Notes: generated from the sequence alone by a model not told the origin. A stretch of 11,386 bases of DNA from Planctomycetota bacterium (GCA_016793305.1 JAEUHU010000414.1:1-11386), one strand, 5' to 3'. Counted from the first letter of the stretch, positions 1 through 7,258 are shown. Program-made: numbers and translations.

Positions 1-821
1 ATGAAGATCGGCGTGGTCGCCATCAGGGCCGAGGCGACGCCGGCGTTCTGGGCGTGCACACGCGACACCATCGACAACCACACGCCGCCGACCGGCCCGC
101 ACAGGGCCCCGAGCAACGCCGCGCGGATCGCCAGCGGACTCCCGAACACCGAGCGCAACGCCAACGGCTGGCGCAGCAGCAGCAGGTAGATCTGCAGCCC
201 GGCGACACCGGTCGCCATGCGCACGAAGGTGGCGTGCAGCGGATCCACCCCACCCGGCAGATCGGGGCCGGCCGCCATGCCGTGGCCGGCCAGCAGGAAC
301 CCACCCGCTTGCCCCAACGCTCCGAGCAGCGCCCCGCCAAGCCCGAGCCACCACTGGTGCCGCTGCAGGCCGGGGTTCCACGACGCGCCGTCGCGGTTGC
401 GCAGCAATACGAGGCCGACGCCAAACATCGTCAGTGCGATGCCGACCAGCACCAGCGCGGTCGGCGCGCGGCCGCACAGGGCCTCGATGCCGACGGTAAT
501 GCCGGGCCACGCGGCGAACACGACCGAGCTGAGCCGCGGCCCGATCTTCGCCAGCGCGTAGAAGAAGCCGATGTCGCCGAGCACGAGCCCGGCGACGCCC
601 GACGCGACGAGGTAGCCGAGGCGCTCGTCCCCCAGTCCTCGCGGCCAGCACGAGCCCGTCACCACCCACGCCAGCAGCAACAGGCACGGCAGCGCCGCGT
701 AGAGGCGGAACTGGTTCGCCGGCCGCGGCCCGACGGCGCGGCTCGCCACGGCGAAGGCGCTGCTGCTGCCGGTCCAACAGAGCGCGGTCAGCAGCGCACA
801 GATCTCGCCGAGGTAGGGCAT
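1..821 (-). CDS. EamA/DMT-family membrane transporter (partial, C-terminus off window)
   Basis: This is a drug/metabolite-transporter superfamily permease of the inner membrane. The substrate cannot be told from the sequence; members export amino acids, sugars or metabolites. Reading from the ATG at 821, 273 codons stay open to the window edge. The protein is a chain of hydrophobic helices with two EamA repeats. The first half ends with the typical segment GDIGFFYALAKIGPRLSSV (residues 82-100), followed by a helix with AAWPGI. The second half shows the matching GPVGGVWLSMVSRVHAQNAG (242-261) and ASALMATTPIF (263-273). Full-length members have about 290-310 residues, so perhaps 20-40 residues are missing. 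The start gives a first membrane helix immediately (MPYLGEICALLTALCW). No Shine-Dalgarno is visible. It is divergent from xerC across 45 bp. The family is clear; the substrate is unknown. Confidence 0.85.
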   Translation of the reverse strand, partial: MPYLGEICALLTALCWTGSSSAFAVASRAVGPRPANQFRLYAALPCLLLLAWVVTGSCWPRGLGDERLGYLVASGVAGLVLGDIGFFYALAKIGPRLSSVVFAAWPGITVGIEALCGRAPTALVLVGIALTMFGVGLVLLRNRDGASWNPGLQRHQWWLGLGGALLGALGQAGGFLLAGHGMAAGPDLPGGVDPLHATFVRMATGVAGLQIYLLLLRQPLALRSVFGSPLAIRAALLGALCGPVGGVWLSMVSRVHAQNAGVASALMATTPIF

Positions 822-824
822 GAA

Positions 825-836
825 TCGCGCGCGCGA
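825..836. promoter_or_regulatory. 12-bp perfect palindrome in the divergent eamA/xerC gap
   Basis: TCGCGCGCGCGA is perfectly self-complementary. It sits inside the 45-bp gap between the start of the EamA transporter (821) and the chosen start of xerC (867). Both promoters or leaders must occupy this small space, so it could be an operator. However, alternating CG runs are easily produced by chance at this GC content. If xerC starts at the alternative GTG at 837, the palindrome abuts its start codon. No recognisable -35/-10 or Shine-Dalgarno lies in the gap. Confidence 0.2.
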
Positions 837-866
837 GTGTGCCACCCTTGCCACACGCACACAAAC

Positions 867-1793
867 GTGGCCGACCTCGTTCCCGACTACCTGCACTGGC
901 TCGCCAGCGAGCGGCGGAAGAGTGCCGCGACGCTGCGCGCCTACGGCAGCGACCTGCAGGCGTTCGTCGCCTGGCTCGGCACGCACGGCCGCGCGCTGAC
1001 CGCGGTCACGCGCTTCGAACTGCGCCGCTACCTGGTCGAGCTCGAACAGCAGGGCCTCGTCGCCACCTCCGTGCAACGCAAGCTGGCGAGCCTGCGCGGC
1101 CTGTTCGCCTGGCTGCAGCAGACCGGGCGCATCGACAAGGACCCGGCGAAGCTGCTGAAGGGCCCGAAGGCGCAGAAGCGCGTGCCACGCTTCCTGACCA
1201 CGCAGGAGGTCGACGCGCTGCTCGGGCAACCGTTCGACGAATCGCCGCAAGGCGCCCGCGATCGCGCGATCCTGGAGACGCTCTACTCGACCGGCTGCCG
1301 CGTCAGCGAGTGCGCCGGCATGACGCAGGACCAGCTCGACCTGACCGAGGGGATCGTGCGCGTGGTCGGAAAAGGCCAGAAGGAACGGCTGGCGATGCTC
1401 GGCGAACCGGCGATCGCGGCCATCGAAGCCTGGCTGCCGCTGCGCAAGCGGATGCTGCAAGACGCGCGCGTCACCGACCAAGGCGCGCTGTGGCTGAACC
1501 GCTACGGTCGCCCGCTGAGCGCCCGCTGGGTGTTCCAGACCGTCGTCGAACGCGCCAAGGCCGCCGGACTGCAGACGACGCTGACGCCGCACGGCCTGCG
1601 CCACTCGTTCGCGACGCACCTGCTCGACCGCGGCGCGGACCTGCGCACGGTGCAGGAACTGCTCGGCCACGCGCGGCTCGTCACGACCGAGATCTACACG
1701 CACGTGTCGATCGGCAAGCTGCGGTCGGTCTACGACCACGCGCATCCGCACGGGCGAGAGCGGGTGATCGACGAAACTGCGGGCTCCAGCTGA
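867..1793 (+). CDS. xerC: XerC-type site-specific tyrosine recombinase
   Basis: This is a housekeeping-type tyrosine recombinase that resolves chromosome dimers at dif together with a partner recombinase. With the GTG at 867 it is 308 aa, the usual Xer length. The N-terminal SAM-like core-binding domain (about 4-90) includes SAATLRAYGSDLQAFVAWL. The catalytic domain (about 108-295) has all six active-site residues: Arg145 (TGCRVSE), Lys169 (VGKGQKER), His242 and Arg245 (HGLRHSFATHLL), His268 (LLGHA) and nucleophile Tyr277 (EIYTHV). The ending SVYDHAHPHGR and the VQELLGHA segment resemble XerC more than XerD. The frame is open far upstream, but that part is low-complexity shadow of the opposite gene. 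GTG at 837 is an alternative start adding 10 residues. No Shine-Dalgarno is visible at either. There are no phage or integron neighbours. It converges on the serine hydrolase with 3 bp between stops. Confidence 0.93.
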   Translation: MADLVPDYLHWLASERRKSAATLRAYGSDLQAFVAWLGTHGRALTAVTRFELRRYLVELEQQGLVATSVQRKLASLRGLFAWLQQTGRIDKDPAKLLKGPKAQKRVPRFLTTQEVDALLGQPFDESPQGARDRAILETLYSTGCRVSECAGMTQDQLDLTEGIVRVVGKGQKERLAMLGEPAIAAIEAWLPLRKRMLQDARVTDQGALWLNRYGRPLSARWVFQTVVERAKAAGLQTTLTPHGLRHSFATHLLDRGADLRTVQELLGHARLVTTEIYTHVSIGKLRSVYDHAHPHGRERVIDETAGSS

Positions 1794-1796
1794 GGC

Positions 1797-3206
1797 CTAC
1801 GGCAGCACGTCGAGCCGCACCGCGTGGCTCGCCTGCAGGCCGAGCGATAGGCACGGATCGGTGCCGAGCCACACCGTCTGCAGGCCGAACGTCGAGCCGG
1901 CGGGCACGCCGACCAACGGCACCGGCACGACGATGCGGCCGGCGGCGTCCGCGTTGGCCAGCAAGGCGATCGCGAAGTCGCTGCCGACGAAGGACACGAG
2001 GTCGCCGATCGGCACGCCACCGGGCGACGGCGCACCGAGCACGAAGGCACCCAGCTGGCCCGGCGGCAACCGATCGGCGCGCAGCGCGAAGTCGGCATTG
2101 CCGGTGGTCGCCGGCAGCGTCCCGTTCAGCCACGCCCCGGGCACACACGCAGGGCTCGGCGCCCCGACGCAGGTGAGCCCCGCCGGCAGCACGGCGGCGT
2201 CGATCGCCGCGAAGATCTGCTCGAGGTACGGATAGGACGACTGGTTGAAGTACTGGATCGAGAACGTGCCGCTGAGGTCGTGCGCCCGATCGACCCAGCC
2301 GGCGAAGCCGAACGCGCCGACACCGCTGGCGAACACCGTGCGACCCTGGCTGTCGCGCCGGTCGATCCAGATGCCGATCCCGTAGGGCGCGCCATACGGA
2401 TGCGGCGAGCCCGCGACCGGCAGACCGACCGTCTGCGCCGTCAGCAGTTCCTGCACACTGGTCGCCGACAGCACCTGCACGCCGTTCCACATGCCGTCGT
2501 CGCGCAGCATCGCCATGAAGCGCGCGAACTCGCGCAGGTTCGAGCGCGCTCCACCGGCGATTCGCGGGTTCAGCGTCGGTCCGAACGCGAAGTAGTCGGT
2601 CGCCGTCAGCTGCAGCGGCGTGGCGAGGCGCTGTGCGAACAGGGTCGACCAGGCCTGCCCGGTGGCGACCTCGCAGACCGCTCCGGCGACGTGCATCGAG
2701 ACCCCGCCGTACTCGAACGTCGAGCCCGGCGCGAACTGCAGCGGCACGTTGGCCAGCTGGGCCGCGGCCTGGCGCAGCGTGACCGTGTCGTCGCTGATCA
2801 GTGGATCGCCGTCGACCATGCCGGAGGTGTGCGCGAAGCACATGCGCAGCGTGATCGACGCCTTCGCCCCGACGTTCCACTCCGGCAGGTACTGCCCCAC
2901 CGGGTCGTCCAGGGAGACGTGGCCGGAGTCGACCAGCGACATCAGCAGCGCCGCGGACAACGTCTTCGTCGCCGACGCGATCGGCACCACGGTGGTCGGA
3001 CCGAAGTTGCCGAACGACTGTTCGTAGAGCAGCCCCGACGGCAGTTCGAAGCGCACCGCGTGGCGGCCGAACACGGGTGCCGACGCCAGCAGCGATTGCG
3101 AGATCGGCGCCACCGCCTGCAGATCGTGGCAACCGAGGGACTGGGCGGGCAGGGCCGCAGTGGCGAACAGGGCGATCAGGAGGGCGAACGAACGGGACGA
3201 GTGCAT
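1797..3206 (-). CDS. Secreted serine hydrolase, beta-lactamase/class C fold, with extra C-terminal domain
   Basis: This is a predicted exported serine hydrolase (beta-lactamase / D-Ala-D-Ala carboxypeptidase / esterase EstB-like family, Pfam Beta-lactamase). The substrate could be an ester, a beta-lactam or a peptide and cannot be fixed here. From the ATG at 3206 it is 469 aa. It begins with a signal peptide, MHSSRSFALLIALFATAALPAQ, and this decides the start; the frame stays open upstream to 3335 but without a leader. The catalytic Ser-x-x-Lys is S78-A-T-K81. The Tyr motif is Y166-G-G, where Y-x-N is usual. The family-typical AHTSGM lies at 125-130. The third motif, usually H/K-T/S-G, appears as GVGAFG (295-300). 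Residues from about 343 to 469 form an additional Pro/Gly/Val-rich, beta-type tail with Cys346, Cys354 and Cys452, ending in ASHAVRLDVLP. Such a tail recurs on secreted planctomycete proteins and may serve surface sorting. It lies 138 bp downstream of the secreted-protein gene. Confidence 0.85.
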   Translation of the reverse strand: MHSSRSFALLIALFATAALPAQSLGCHDLQAVAPISQSLLASAPVFGRHAVRFELPSGLLYEQSFGNFGPTTVVPIASATKTLSAALLMSLVDSGHVSLDDPVGQYLPEWNVGAKASITLRMCFAHTSGMVDGDPLISDDTVTLRQAAAQLANVPLQFAPGSTFEYGGVSMHVAGAVCEVATGQAWSTLFAQRLATPLQLTATDYFAFGPTLNPRIAGGARSNLREFARFMAMLRDDGMWNGVQVLSATSVQELLTAQTVGLPVAGSPHPYGAPYGIGIWIDRRDSQGRTVFASGVGAFGFAGWVDRAHDLSGTFSIQYFNQSSYPYLEQIFAAIDAAVLPAGLTCVGAPSPACVPGAWLNGTLPATTGNADFALRADRLPPGQLGAFVLGAPSPGGVPIGDLVSFVGSDFAIALLANADAAGRIVVPVPLVGVPAGSTFGLQTVWLGTDPCLSLGLQASHAVRLDVLP

Positions 3207-3235
3207 GCCGCCGATTGGCACCGACCCGTCGAGAA

Positions 3236-3265
3236 GGGACGTCGCTGCGATCGTGATCCCGTCCC
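3236..3265. repeat. Inverted repeat upstream of the serine hydrolase gene
   Basis: Arms GGGACG (3236-3241) and CGTCCC (3260-3265) flank an 18-base centre containing GATC-GT-GATC. The element lies in the 138-bp gap between the two minus-strand genes, 30-59 bases upstream of the serine hydrolase start codon. It could be an operator or a weak hairpin in the transcript. There is no T-tract, so it is not an evident intrinsic terminator. Six-base arms at this GC content may be coincidental. Confidence 0.2.
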
Positions 3266-3344
3266 GAGACCACCACGCGCCGCACCAAGGCTTCCGTCCC
3301 CGGATCGACAAGGCGGCGCGATCACGCAGCCGCACCGCTCCGCA

Positions 3345-4775
3345 CTAGTACTTCTTGCGGTACGTGTCCCACATCGCCGCGTGCCACGGCACCCACGCCC
3401 GATGCCAGGCATCGGTGTGCTCCACCTGCGCATAGCGGTCCATGTAGTCGAACCAGGCCGGGTGGTTCCACTCCTTCTGCAGCCCCATCATGCGCACCGC
3501 GAGCACGTTGCCGATCCAGCCGTTGGCGGAGCAGCAGCGACGATACGGATCCTCGTCCCACTTGGCCCGGTCGTGCTGCGGGTTGTCGAAGTGCGAGAAC
3601 CCGAACTCCGGCAGCCCCTCGTGTTCCTTGCCGTAGCCACCGTTGCCGTCGTTCCACACGCCGGGCGACGTCTGCGTCACGTAGAAGGTCTGGGTGTCCT
3701 CGGCGAACCAGGTGTTGGGGCCCTGGCCGCGCTTCTTCGCCGCGAACTCGACGCCGACGCCGAGCATCTGCTCGTCGCCGAGCGCCCGGCCGGCCAGCAG
3801 GATCGGCAGCTTGCGGCCACTGCCGTGGCCACCGAGGCCCTCCCACCGGCAACCGCCGCGCAACGCTCCGTGCAGGTCGATGCCGAGCTGGACGAGCCGC
3901 ACGTAGAGCTCCTTCTTCTTGGCGTTGGGCAGGTCGAGGTTCAGCTGCAGCACCCCGCTGCCGACCTGGGACGCGATGTCGCGCCCGTAGTTCGGCATGT
4001 TGTCGGCCGGCTGCGCCCAGCGCACCGGCCACTCGGGGAAGTGGTCGAGCCAGACCCGTTCGAAGCCGTTGCTCACCGCCTCGATCGACGGCGTGTCGGC
4101 CACCGGCCGTTCGCGCCGCAGGAACGTGTAGTCGAGGTCGGCGGTGCGGAACCGGACCTTCTTGTCGCCCTTCACGTAGGGCGGCCGGAACGCGTCGGGA
4201 GCCGGCACCGCCTCGACGCAGGTCAGCACGGCGGCGGTCTGCAGGGTCGGGATGAGCTTCGGGTCGTCGCGGCTGATCACCGAGACCAGGCTCTGGCCGA
4301 CGTCGAGCCGCAGCGGCTTCTTCGGCGAGACGCCGAGCGCCACGTTGCGCGCCGCCTCGTAGCGCTCGCGCTTCTCGTCGGCGAACAGGCAGCTGTCGTA
4401 GCCCTGCAGCATCGCCGACGCGTCCGGATCGATCATCGCGCCGTGCTTGACGCGCCCGTCGACCTCGACGCAGGCCGGCGTGATGCCGACGATGCGCACG
4501 GGGCCGAGCACCCATGGGTCGCCGTTGGCGAACGTGCCGACCACCGAGGGGCGATCGAACTGCCAGGTGATGCCGTGGCGCTCCACCTGCCTGGCCTTCG
4601 CCACCGTGCCAGCGGGATCCCCGACCGGCACCACCGGCTGTTCCTGGCCGACCAGCGCCGCCGGCACCGCCGAGCCCTGTTGCGCGAGCAGACCACCCAC
4701 GAGGGCCACGGCGAGGCAAGCCACGCGCAGGCAGGCGAACCGGAACGACCAACGAGGAGTCGAGCGCACGGGCAC
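3345..4775 (-). CDS. Secreted protein of unrecognised family, possible (alpha/alpha)-toroid fold
   Basis: I do not recognise a named family. From GTG 4775 the product is 476 aa (GTG 4769 would remove two residues; there is no ATG and no clear Shine-Dalgarno). It opens with an Arg-rich n-region, a hydrophobic stretch CLAVALVGGLLAQ (20-32) and a probable signal-peptidase site, so it is exported. Around residues 85-130 there is a beta-rich portion (PWVLGPVRIVGITP, then KHGAMIDP and GYDS). A helical middle portion follows with FPEWPVRWAQPADNMPNYGRD (246-266), a repeated-helix stretch around 270-305, and the striking GGHGSGRKLPILLAGRALGD (315-334). The C-terminal half has many aromatics and the motif YRRCCSANGW (411-420). 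The helix-turn pattern resembles toroid domains of glycan lyases and glycosidases, which would suit the neighbouring KDPG aldolase, but this is inference only. It is divergent from the aldolase and followed by the serine hydrolase. Confidence 0.75.
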   Translation of the reverse strand: MPVRSTPRWSFRFACLRVACLAVALVGGLLAQQGSAVPAALVGQEQPVVPVGDPAGTVAKARQVERHGITWQFDRPSVVGTFANGDPWVLGPVRIVGITPACVEVDGRVKHGAMIDPDASAMLQGYDSCLFADEKRERYEAARNVALGVSPKKPLRLDVGQSLVSVISRDDPKLIPTLQTAAVLTCVEAVPAPDAFRPPYVKGDKKVRFRTADLDYTFLRRERPVADTPSIEAVSNGFERVWLDHFPEWPVRWAQPADNMPNYGRDIASQVGSGVLQLNLDLPNAKKKELYVRLVQLGIDLHGALRGGCRWEGLGGHGSGRKLPILLAGRALGDEQMLGVGVEFAAKKRGQGPNTWFAEDTQTFYVTQTSPGVWNDGNGGYGKEHEGLPEFGFSHFDNPQHDRAKWDEDPYRRCCSANGWIGNVLAVRMMGLQKEWNHPAWFDYMDRYAQVEHTDAWHRAWVPWHAAMWDTYRKKY

Positions 4776-4913
4776 AGGCTACGCCGCCACCGGCTGCGAA
4801 CAACGATTCCCCCGATGGCGGGTCGGCCGCGGACCGGTGGTTCGCGGCGGGCCAAGCTCCTATGCTCGATCGCTCGCGTTGCGACCGTTCCTCGTCCCCT
4901 GGGAGTGTGTGCC
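4776..4913. promoter_or_regulatory. Divergent promoter region between the secreted-protein gene and eda
   Basis: These 138 bases separate two divergent starts and must hold both promoters. On the plus strand TATGCT (4861-4866) is a fair -10-like hexamer for the aldolase, about 48 bases before its ATG. No convincing -35 is paired with it: TGGTTC at 4838-4843 has the right 17-base spacing but a poor match. No clear operator palindrome is seen. Confidence 0.3.
4901..4905 (+). promoter_or_regulatory. Shine-Dalgarno fixing the eda start
   Basis: GGGAG lies 8 bases before the ATG at 4914. It supports that start over the much longer open frame that extends upstream. Confidence 0.55.
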
Positions 4914-5621
4914 ATGCCGACCACCCGTGCCGCCGTCCTCCAGGCGTTCGCCACGATCCGCTGTTCCGCGATCCTGCGCACCGACGACCGCGAGGTCGTG
5001 CGCCCCGCCCTCGAAGCGGTGATCGCCGCCGGCTTCCGCATCGTCGAGGTGACGATGACCACGCCGGACTGCCTCGAGCACATCGCTGCGTTGAGCGAGC
5101 GACACGGCGTGCTGGTCGGGGCCGGCACGGTGCTGACCGTCGACATGGCGAAGGAGGCGATGGCCGCCGGCGCCCGCTTCCTGGTCTCGCCGATCGTCGA
5201 TCCGCAGGTGATCAGCTTCTGCCGCCAGCACGAACTGCTGAGCGTGCCCGGCACGCTGACGCCGACCGAGATGTGGACCGCACACCGTGCCGGCGCCGAC
5301 CTCGTCAAGCTGTTCCCGGCTCCAGCGAACGGACCGGAGTTCGTGCGTGCGGTGCGCGGGCCGATGCCGTTCCTGCGGATCTTCCCGACCAGCGGGGTCA
5401 CCGAGGAGAACGTCGACAGCTGGTTCCAGGCCGGGGCGTTCGGGGTCGGTTTCGTCGGCTCGTTGTTCGACGCCGACGACCTGAAGCTGCGGCGTTTCGA
5501 CGCGATCGAAGCACGCGGCAAGCGCATGCTCGCGAAGGTCCAAGCCCACGGTCCGACGGTGCTGCACCCGTCGCGCGGCGAACGCGGCATGGGCCGCATC
5601 GACTTCGCCGCACAGGCTTGA
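4914..5621 (+). CDS. eda: KDPG/KHG aldolase (2-dehydro-3-deoxy-phosphogluconate aldolase)
   Basis: This is a class I (Schiff-base) aldolase that cleaves 2-keto-3-deoxy-6-phosphogluconate to pyruvate and glyceraldehyde-3-phosphate, or 4-hydroxy-2-oxoglutarate to pyruvate and glyoxylate. It is the last step of Entner-Doudoroff and uronate catabolism in the cytoplasm. The 235-aa product covers the whole (beta/alpha)8 barrel. Glu45 lies in IVEVTMTT, the general acid/base position. GAGTVL (69-74) and PGTLTPTE (112-119) are family motifs. Lys132 in LVKLFPA is the Schiff-base lysine. The phosphate-binding end is FPTSGV (157-162) followed by GFVGSLF (179-185). At position 49, where E. coli Eda has Arg in VTLRT, this protein has Thr; some homologues share this variant. 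About 25 extra residues, including LHPSRGERGMGR, extend the C-terminus beyond E. coli Eda (213 aa). The start is supported by GGGAG eight bases upstream. Confidence 0.93.
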   Translation: MPTTRAAVLQAFATIRCSAILRTDDREVVRPALEAVIAAGFRIVEVTMTTPDCLEHIAALSERHGVLVGAGTVLTVDMAKEAMAAGARFLVSPIVDPQVISFCRQHELLSVPGTLTPTEMWTAHRAGADLVKLFPAPANGPEFVRAVRGPMPFLRIFPTSGVTEENVDSWFQAGAFGVGFVGSLFDADDLKLRRFDAIEARGKRMLAKVQAHGPTVLHPSRGERGMGRIDFAAQA

Positions 5622-5631
5622 CCCGACGCTG

Positions 5632-5649
5632 GCCCGCCGTTCAGCGGGC
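5632..5649. terminator. GC-rich hairpin between convergent eda and permease genes
   Basis: GCCCGC (5632-5637) and GCGGGC (5644-5649) form a 6-bp stem around the loop CGTTCA. It spans the 19-bp gap and the last codons of the permease gene. It could end transcription from both sides, but neither side has a T-tract, so this is a weak call. Confidence 0.3.
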
Positions 5650-6489
5650 GGGCACGAGCCTGGCCACGGCGGCGACCAAGCCGAGCAACGCCACGACCAC
5701 CTGGCCGGGCGGCAGGTCGAACCGGTGCGCCAGTGCGAAGCCGAGCAACAACCCTGCCCCGCCGAGCATCGGTGCCAGCAGCAGCACCGCGCGCAGCGAG
5801 CGCGCCCACGAGCGGGCCGCGAGCACCGGCAGCACCGAAGCACCGAACGTGAACACCAGCCCGGTCGCGACGATCGAATAGCCGAGCCAGAGCCCGAGCC
5901 AGGTGCCGACCAGGAGGTCGTAGTGCAGCGCCCTGCCGCCGTGCGCCGACGCGGTCGCCGGATCGATCGCCCACAGCAGGAGCCGCCGCCGCCAACGCAG
6001 GCCGAGCAGCGAGAGCCCGGCCCCGGCCAGCACCAGCCACACGTCGCTCGGCGCCACGGTCAGCAGCGACGACAGGAACAGACGTTGCACGACTTGCGGC
6101 CCGTGCGGCACGTGGTCGAGCAGCAGCATCGCCACACTGCCGGCGAACAGGAACACGAAGGCGCTGCGTGCCTCCATCGTCGACTGGCGCGCCGACAACG
6201 CCCGCAGCGCCGCGATCGCCGTCAGCACGGCCGCCGTCATGCCGAAGCCGACCAGCCAGGCACGCCCGTGCGAGTGGCCGAGGTCGTGCGCGGAGCCGAG
6301 GCCCAGCGCCAGCGCCACCGCGAAGCCGAGCGTCGCCGCCTGCCCGATCGCCGCGGTGACGAACACCTGCTGGCGCAGCACCAGCAGGGCACCACCGAAC
6401 GGCAGCAACATCGCCAGCAGCGTGCCGACCAGGATCGCTTCGCCGAACAACGCCCAATCGGGCCAGAAGCCGCCGGACTGGGCCAGCAT
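5641..6489 (-). CDS. znuB: Metal ABC transporter permease, ABC-3 family (ZnuB-like)
   Basis: This is the inner-membrane channel subunit of a zinc/manganese-type ABC importer. It is 282 aa, normal for the ABC-3 family (about 260-290). It shows eight or so hydrophobic helices, starting with ALFGEAILVGTLLAMLLPFGG (13-33). The family-typical segment FVTAAIGQAATLGFAVAL (43-60) follows, then a His-rich loop HDLGHSHG (68-75) that may handle metal, and the coupling/C-terminal region RFDLPPGQVVVALLGLVAAV (256-275). The ATG at 6489 overlaps the stop of the upstream ATPase gene by one base (TGATG on the minus strand). It is preceded by GGAGGG eight bases upstream, so translation is probably coupled. Zinc, rather than manganese or iron, is inferred from the locus, not shown by this subunit. 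Confidence 0.9.
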   Translation of the reverse strand: MLAQSGGFWPDWALFGEAILVGTLLAMLLPFGGALLVLRQQVFVTAAIGQAATLGFAVALALGLGSAHDLGHSHGRAWLVGFGMTAAVLTAIAALRALSARQSTMEARSAFVFLFAGSVAMLLLDHVPHGPQVVQRLFLSSLLTVAPSDVWLVLAGAGLSLLGLRWRRRLLLWAIDPATASAHGGRALHYDLLVGTWLGLWLGYSIVATGLVFTFGASVLPVLAARSWARSLRAVLLLAPMLGGAGLLLGFALAHRFDLPPGQVVVALLGLVAAVARLVPAR

Positions 6490-7190
6490 CACGCGCGCCC
6501 TCCGGGTGCAGCCGGGCCGAGCAGTTCGGCCACCGACCCCACCATCGCGCGGCCGCCGGCGACCAGCACGACATGCGACGCGAACTCGACCGCGAGCCGC
6601 CGGTCGTGCACCACCAGCACCAGCGCCAGGCCGTCCTCGCGACACAGCCGCGCCAGGTCGCCTAGCAGTTGCCGTGCGGACACCTCGTCGAGGTTCGCCA
6701 GCGGTTCGTCGAGCACCAACAGCCGGGGCTGCCGCGCCAGCGCCCGGGCCACCAGCACCCGGCGCTGCTGGCCGAGCGACAGTTCCTGCACGACCGCGCC
6801 CGCCAGCGTGTCGATGCCGAGCCCCTGCAAGGCGCTGCGCACCGAACCAGCAGCCTCGTCGCGCGACAACCGGTCGTCGAGCCCCAGCGCCACGAACTCC
6901 GCGACCGTGATCGGCAGCGGCACATCGAAGCGCTGCTGCTGCGGCACGTAGCCGAGCCGACGCCGATCGCCCCCGCAGACCGGCAATACGGTGCCGCCGA
7001 GCTTCGGCAGCAAGCCGAGCATGGTCGCGACGAGCGTCGACTTGCCGGCCCCGTTGTCGCCGAGCACGCACCAGAACTCACCGGCCCCGACGCGCCACGT
7101 GACGTCGACCAGCACCGGGCGGTGGCGCCCGCAGCGCAGCAGCTCGGCGCCGACCAGCGGTCCGAGATCGGTCGACGACGCCTGGCTCAT
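6489..7190 (-). CDS. znuC: Metal ABC transporter ATP-binding protein (ZnuC-like)
   Basis: This is the cytoplasmic ATPase that powers metal import, working as a dimer with the permease encoded immediately downstream. It is 233 aa. Walker A is GDNGAGKST (44-52). The Q-loop is YVPQQQ (81-86). The ABC signature is LSLGQQ (137-142), a variant of LSGGQ. Walker B is LLVLDEP (157-163) with catalytic Glu162, the D-loop is LANLD, and the H-loop histidine is His195 (VVHDRR). The YVPQ...FD.P.P.TV.EFV.LG arrangement (81-103) is characteristic of zinc/manganese importers. The ATG at 7190 is supported by a Shine-Dalgarno. The gene follows the binding-protein gene after 68 bp and overlaps the permease start by one base. 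Confidence 0.92.
   Translation of the reverse strand: MSQASSTDLGPLVGAELLRCGRHRPVLVDVTWRVGAGEFWCVLGDNGAGKSTLVATMLGLLPKLGGTVLPVCGGDRRRLGYVPQQQRFDVPLPITVAEFVALGLDDRLSRDEAAGSVRSALQGLGIDTLAGAVVQELSLGQQRRVLVARALARQPRLLVLDEPLANLDEVSARQLLGDLARLCREDGLALVLVVHDRRLAVEFASHVVLVAGGRAMVGSVAELLGPAAPGGRA
6498..6503 (-). promoter_or_regulatory. Shine-Dalgarno inside znuC for the permease start
   Basis: On the minus strand GGAGGG lies 8 bases before the permease ATG at 6489. It is embedded in the last codons of the ATPase gene and decides the permease start. Confidence 0.6.
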
Positions 7191-7197
7191 GCGCCGT

Positions 7198-7203
7198 TCC
7201 CTT
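7198..7203 (-). promoter_or_regulatory. Shine-Dalgarno of the ATPase gene
   Basis: On the minus strand AAGGGA lies 7 bases before the ATG at 7190. It selects this start within an open frame that continues upstream. Confidence 0.55.
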
Positions 7204-7258
7204 ACTGCTTCGCCGCCCGCAGCACCACGGCGCGACCGTTTGGCGCGGCCAACCGGGA

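Noticed and set aside
54..866. Upstream extension of the xerC frame (would give a 579-aa protein).
   Set aside because: The extra part is Arg/Gln/Pro/Ala-rich with no fold and is antisense to the clear EamA membrane protein. Xer homology begins at about 867.
867..1793. Tyrosine recombinase as a sign of a phage, integron or genomic island.
   Set aside because: Length and all motifs match housekeeping XerC. No attachment site, tRNA, excisionase, transposase or array of repeats is visible nearby.
1681..3288. 535-aa minus-strand frame overlapping the serine hydrolase.
   Set aside because: It is an Arg/Ala-rich shadow in another frame. The serine hydrolase frame has the signal peptide and catalytic motifs.
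2280..4913. Long open plus-strand frame running into the KDPG aldolase.
   Set aside because: It is low-complexity, His/Arg/Val-rich shadow coding antisense to two proteins with signal peptides and motifs. The aldolase has its own ATG with GGGAG upstream.
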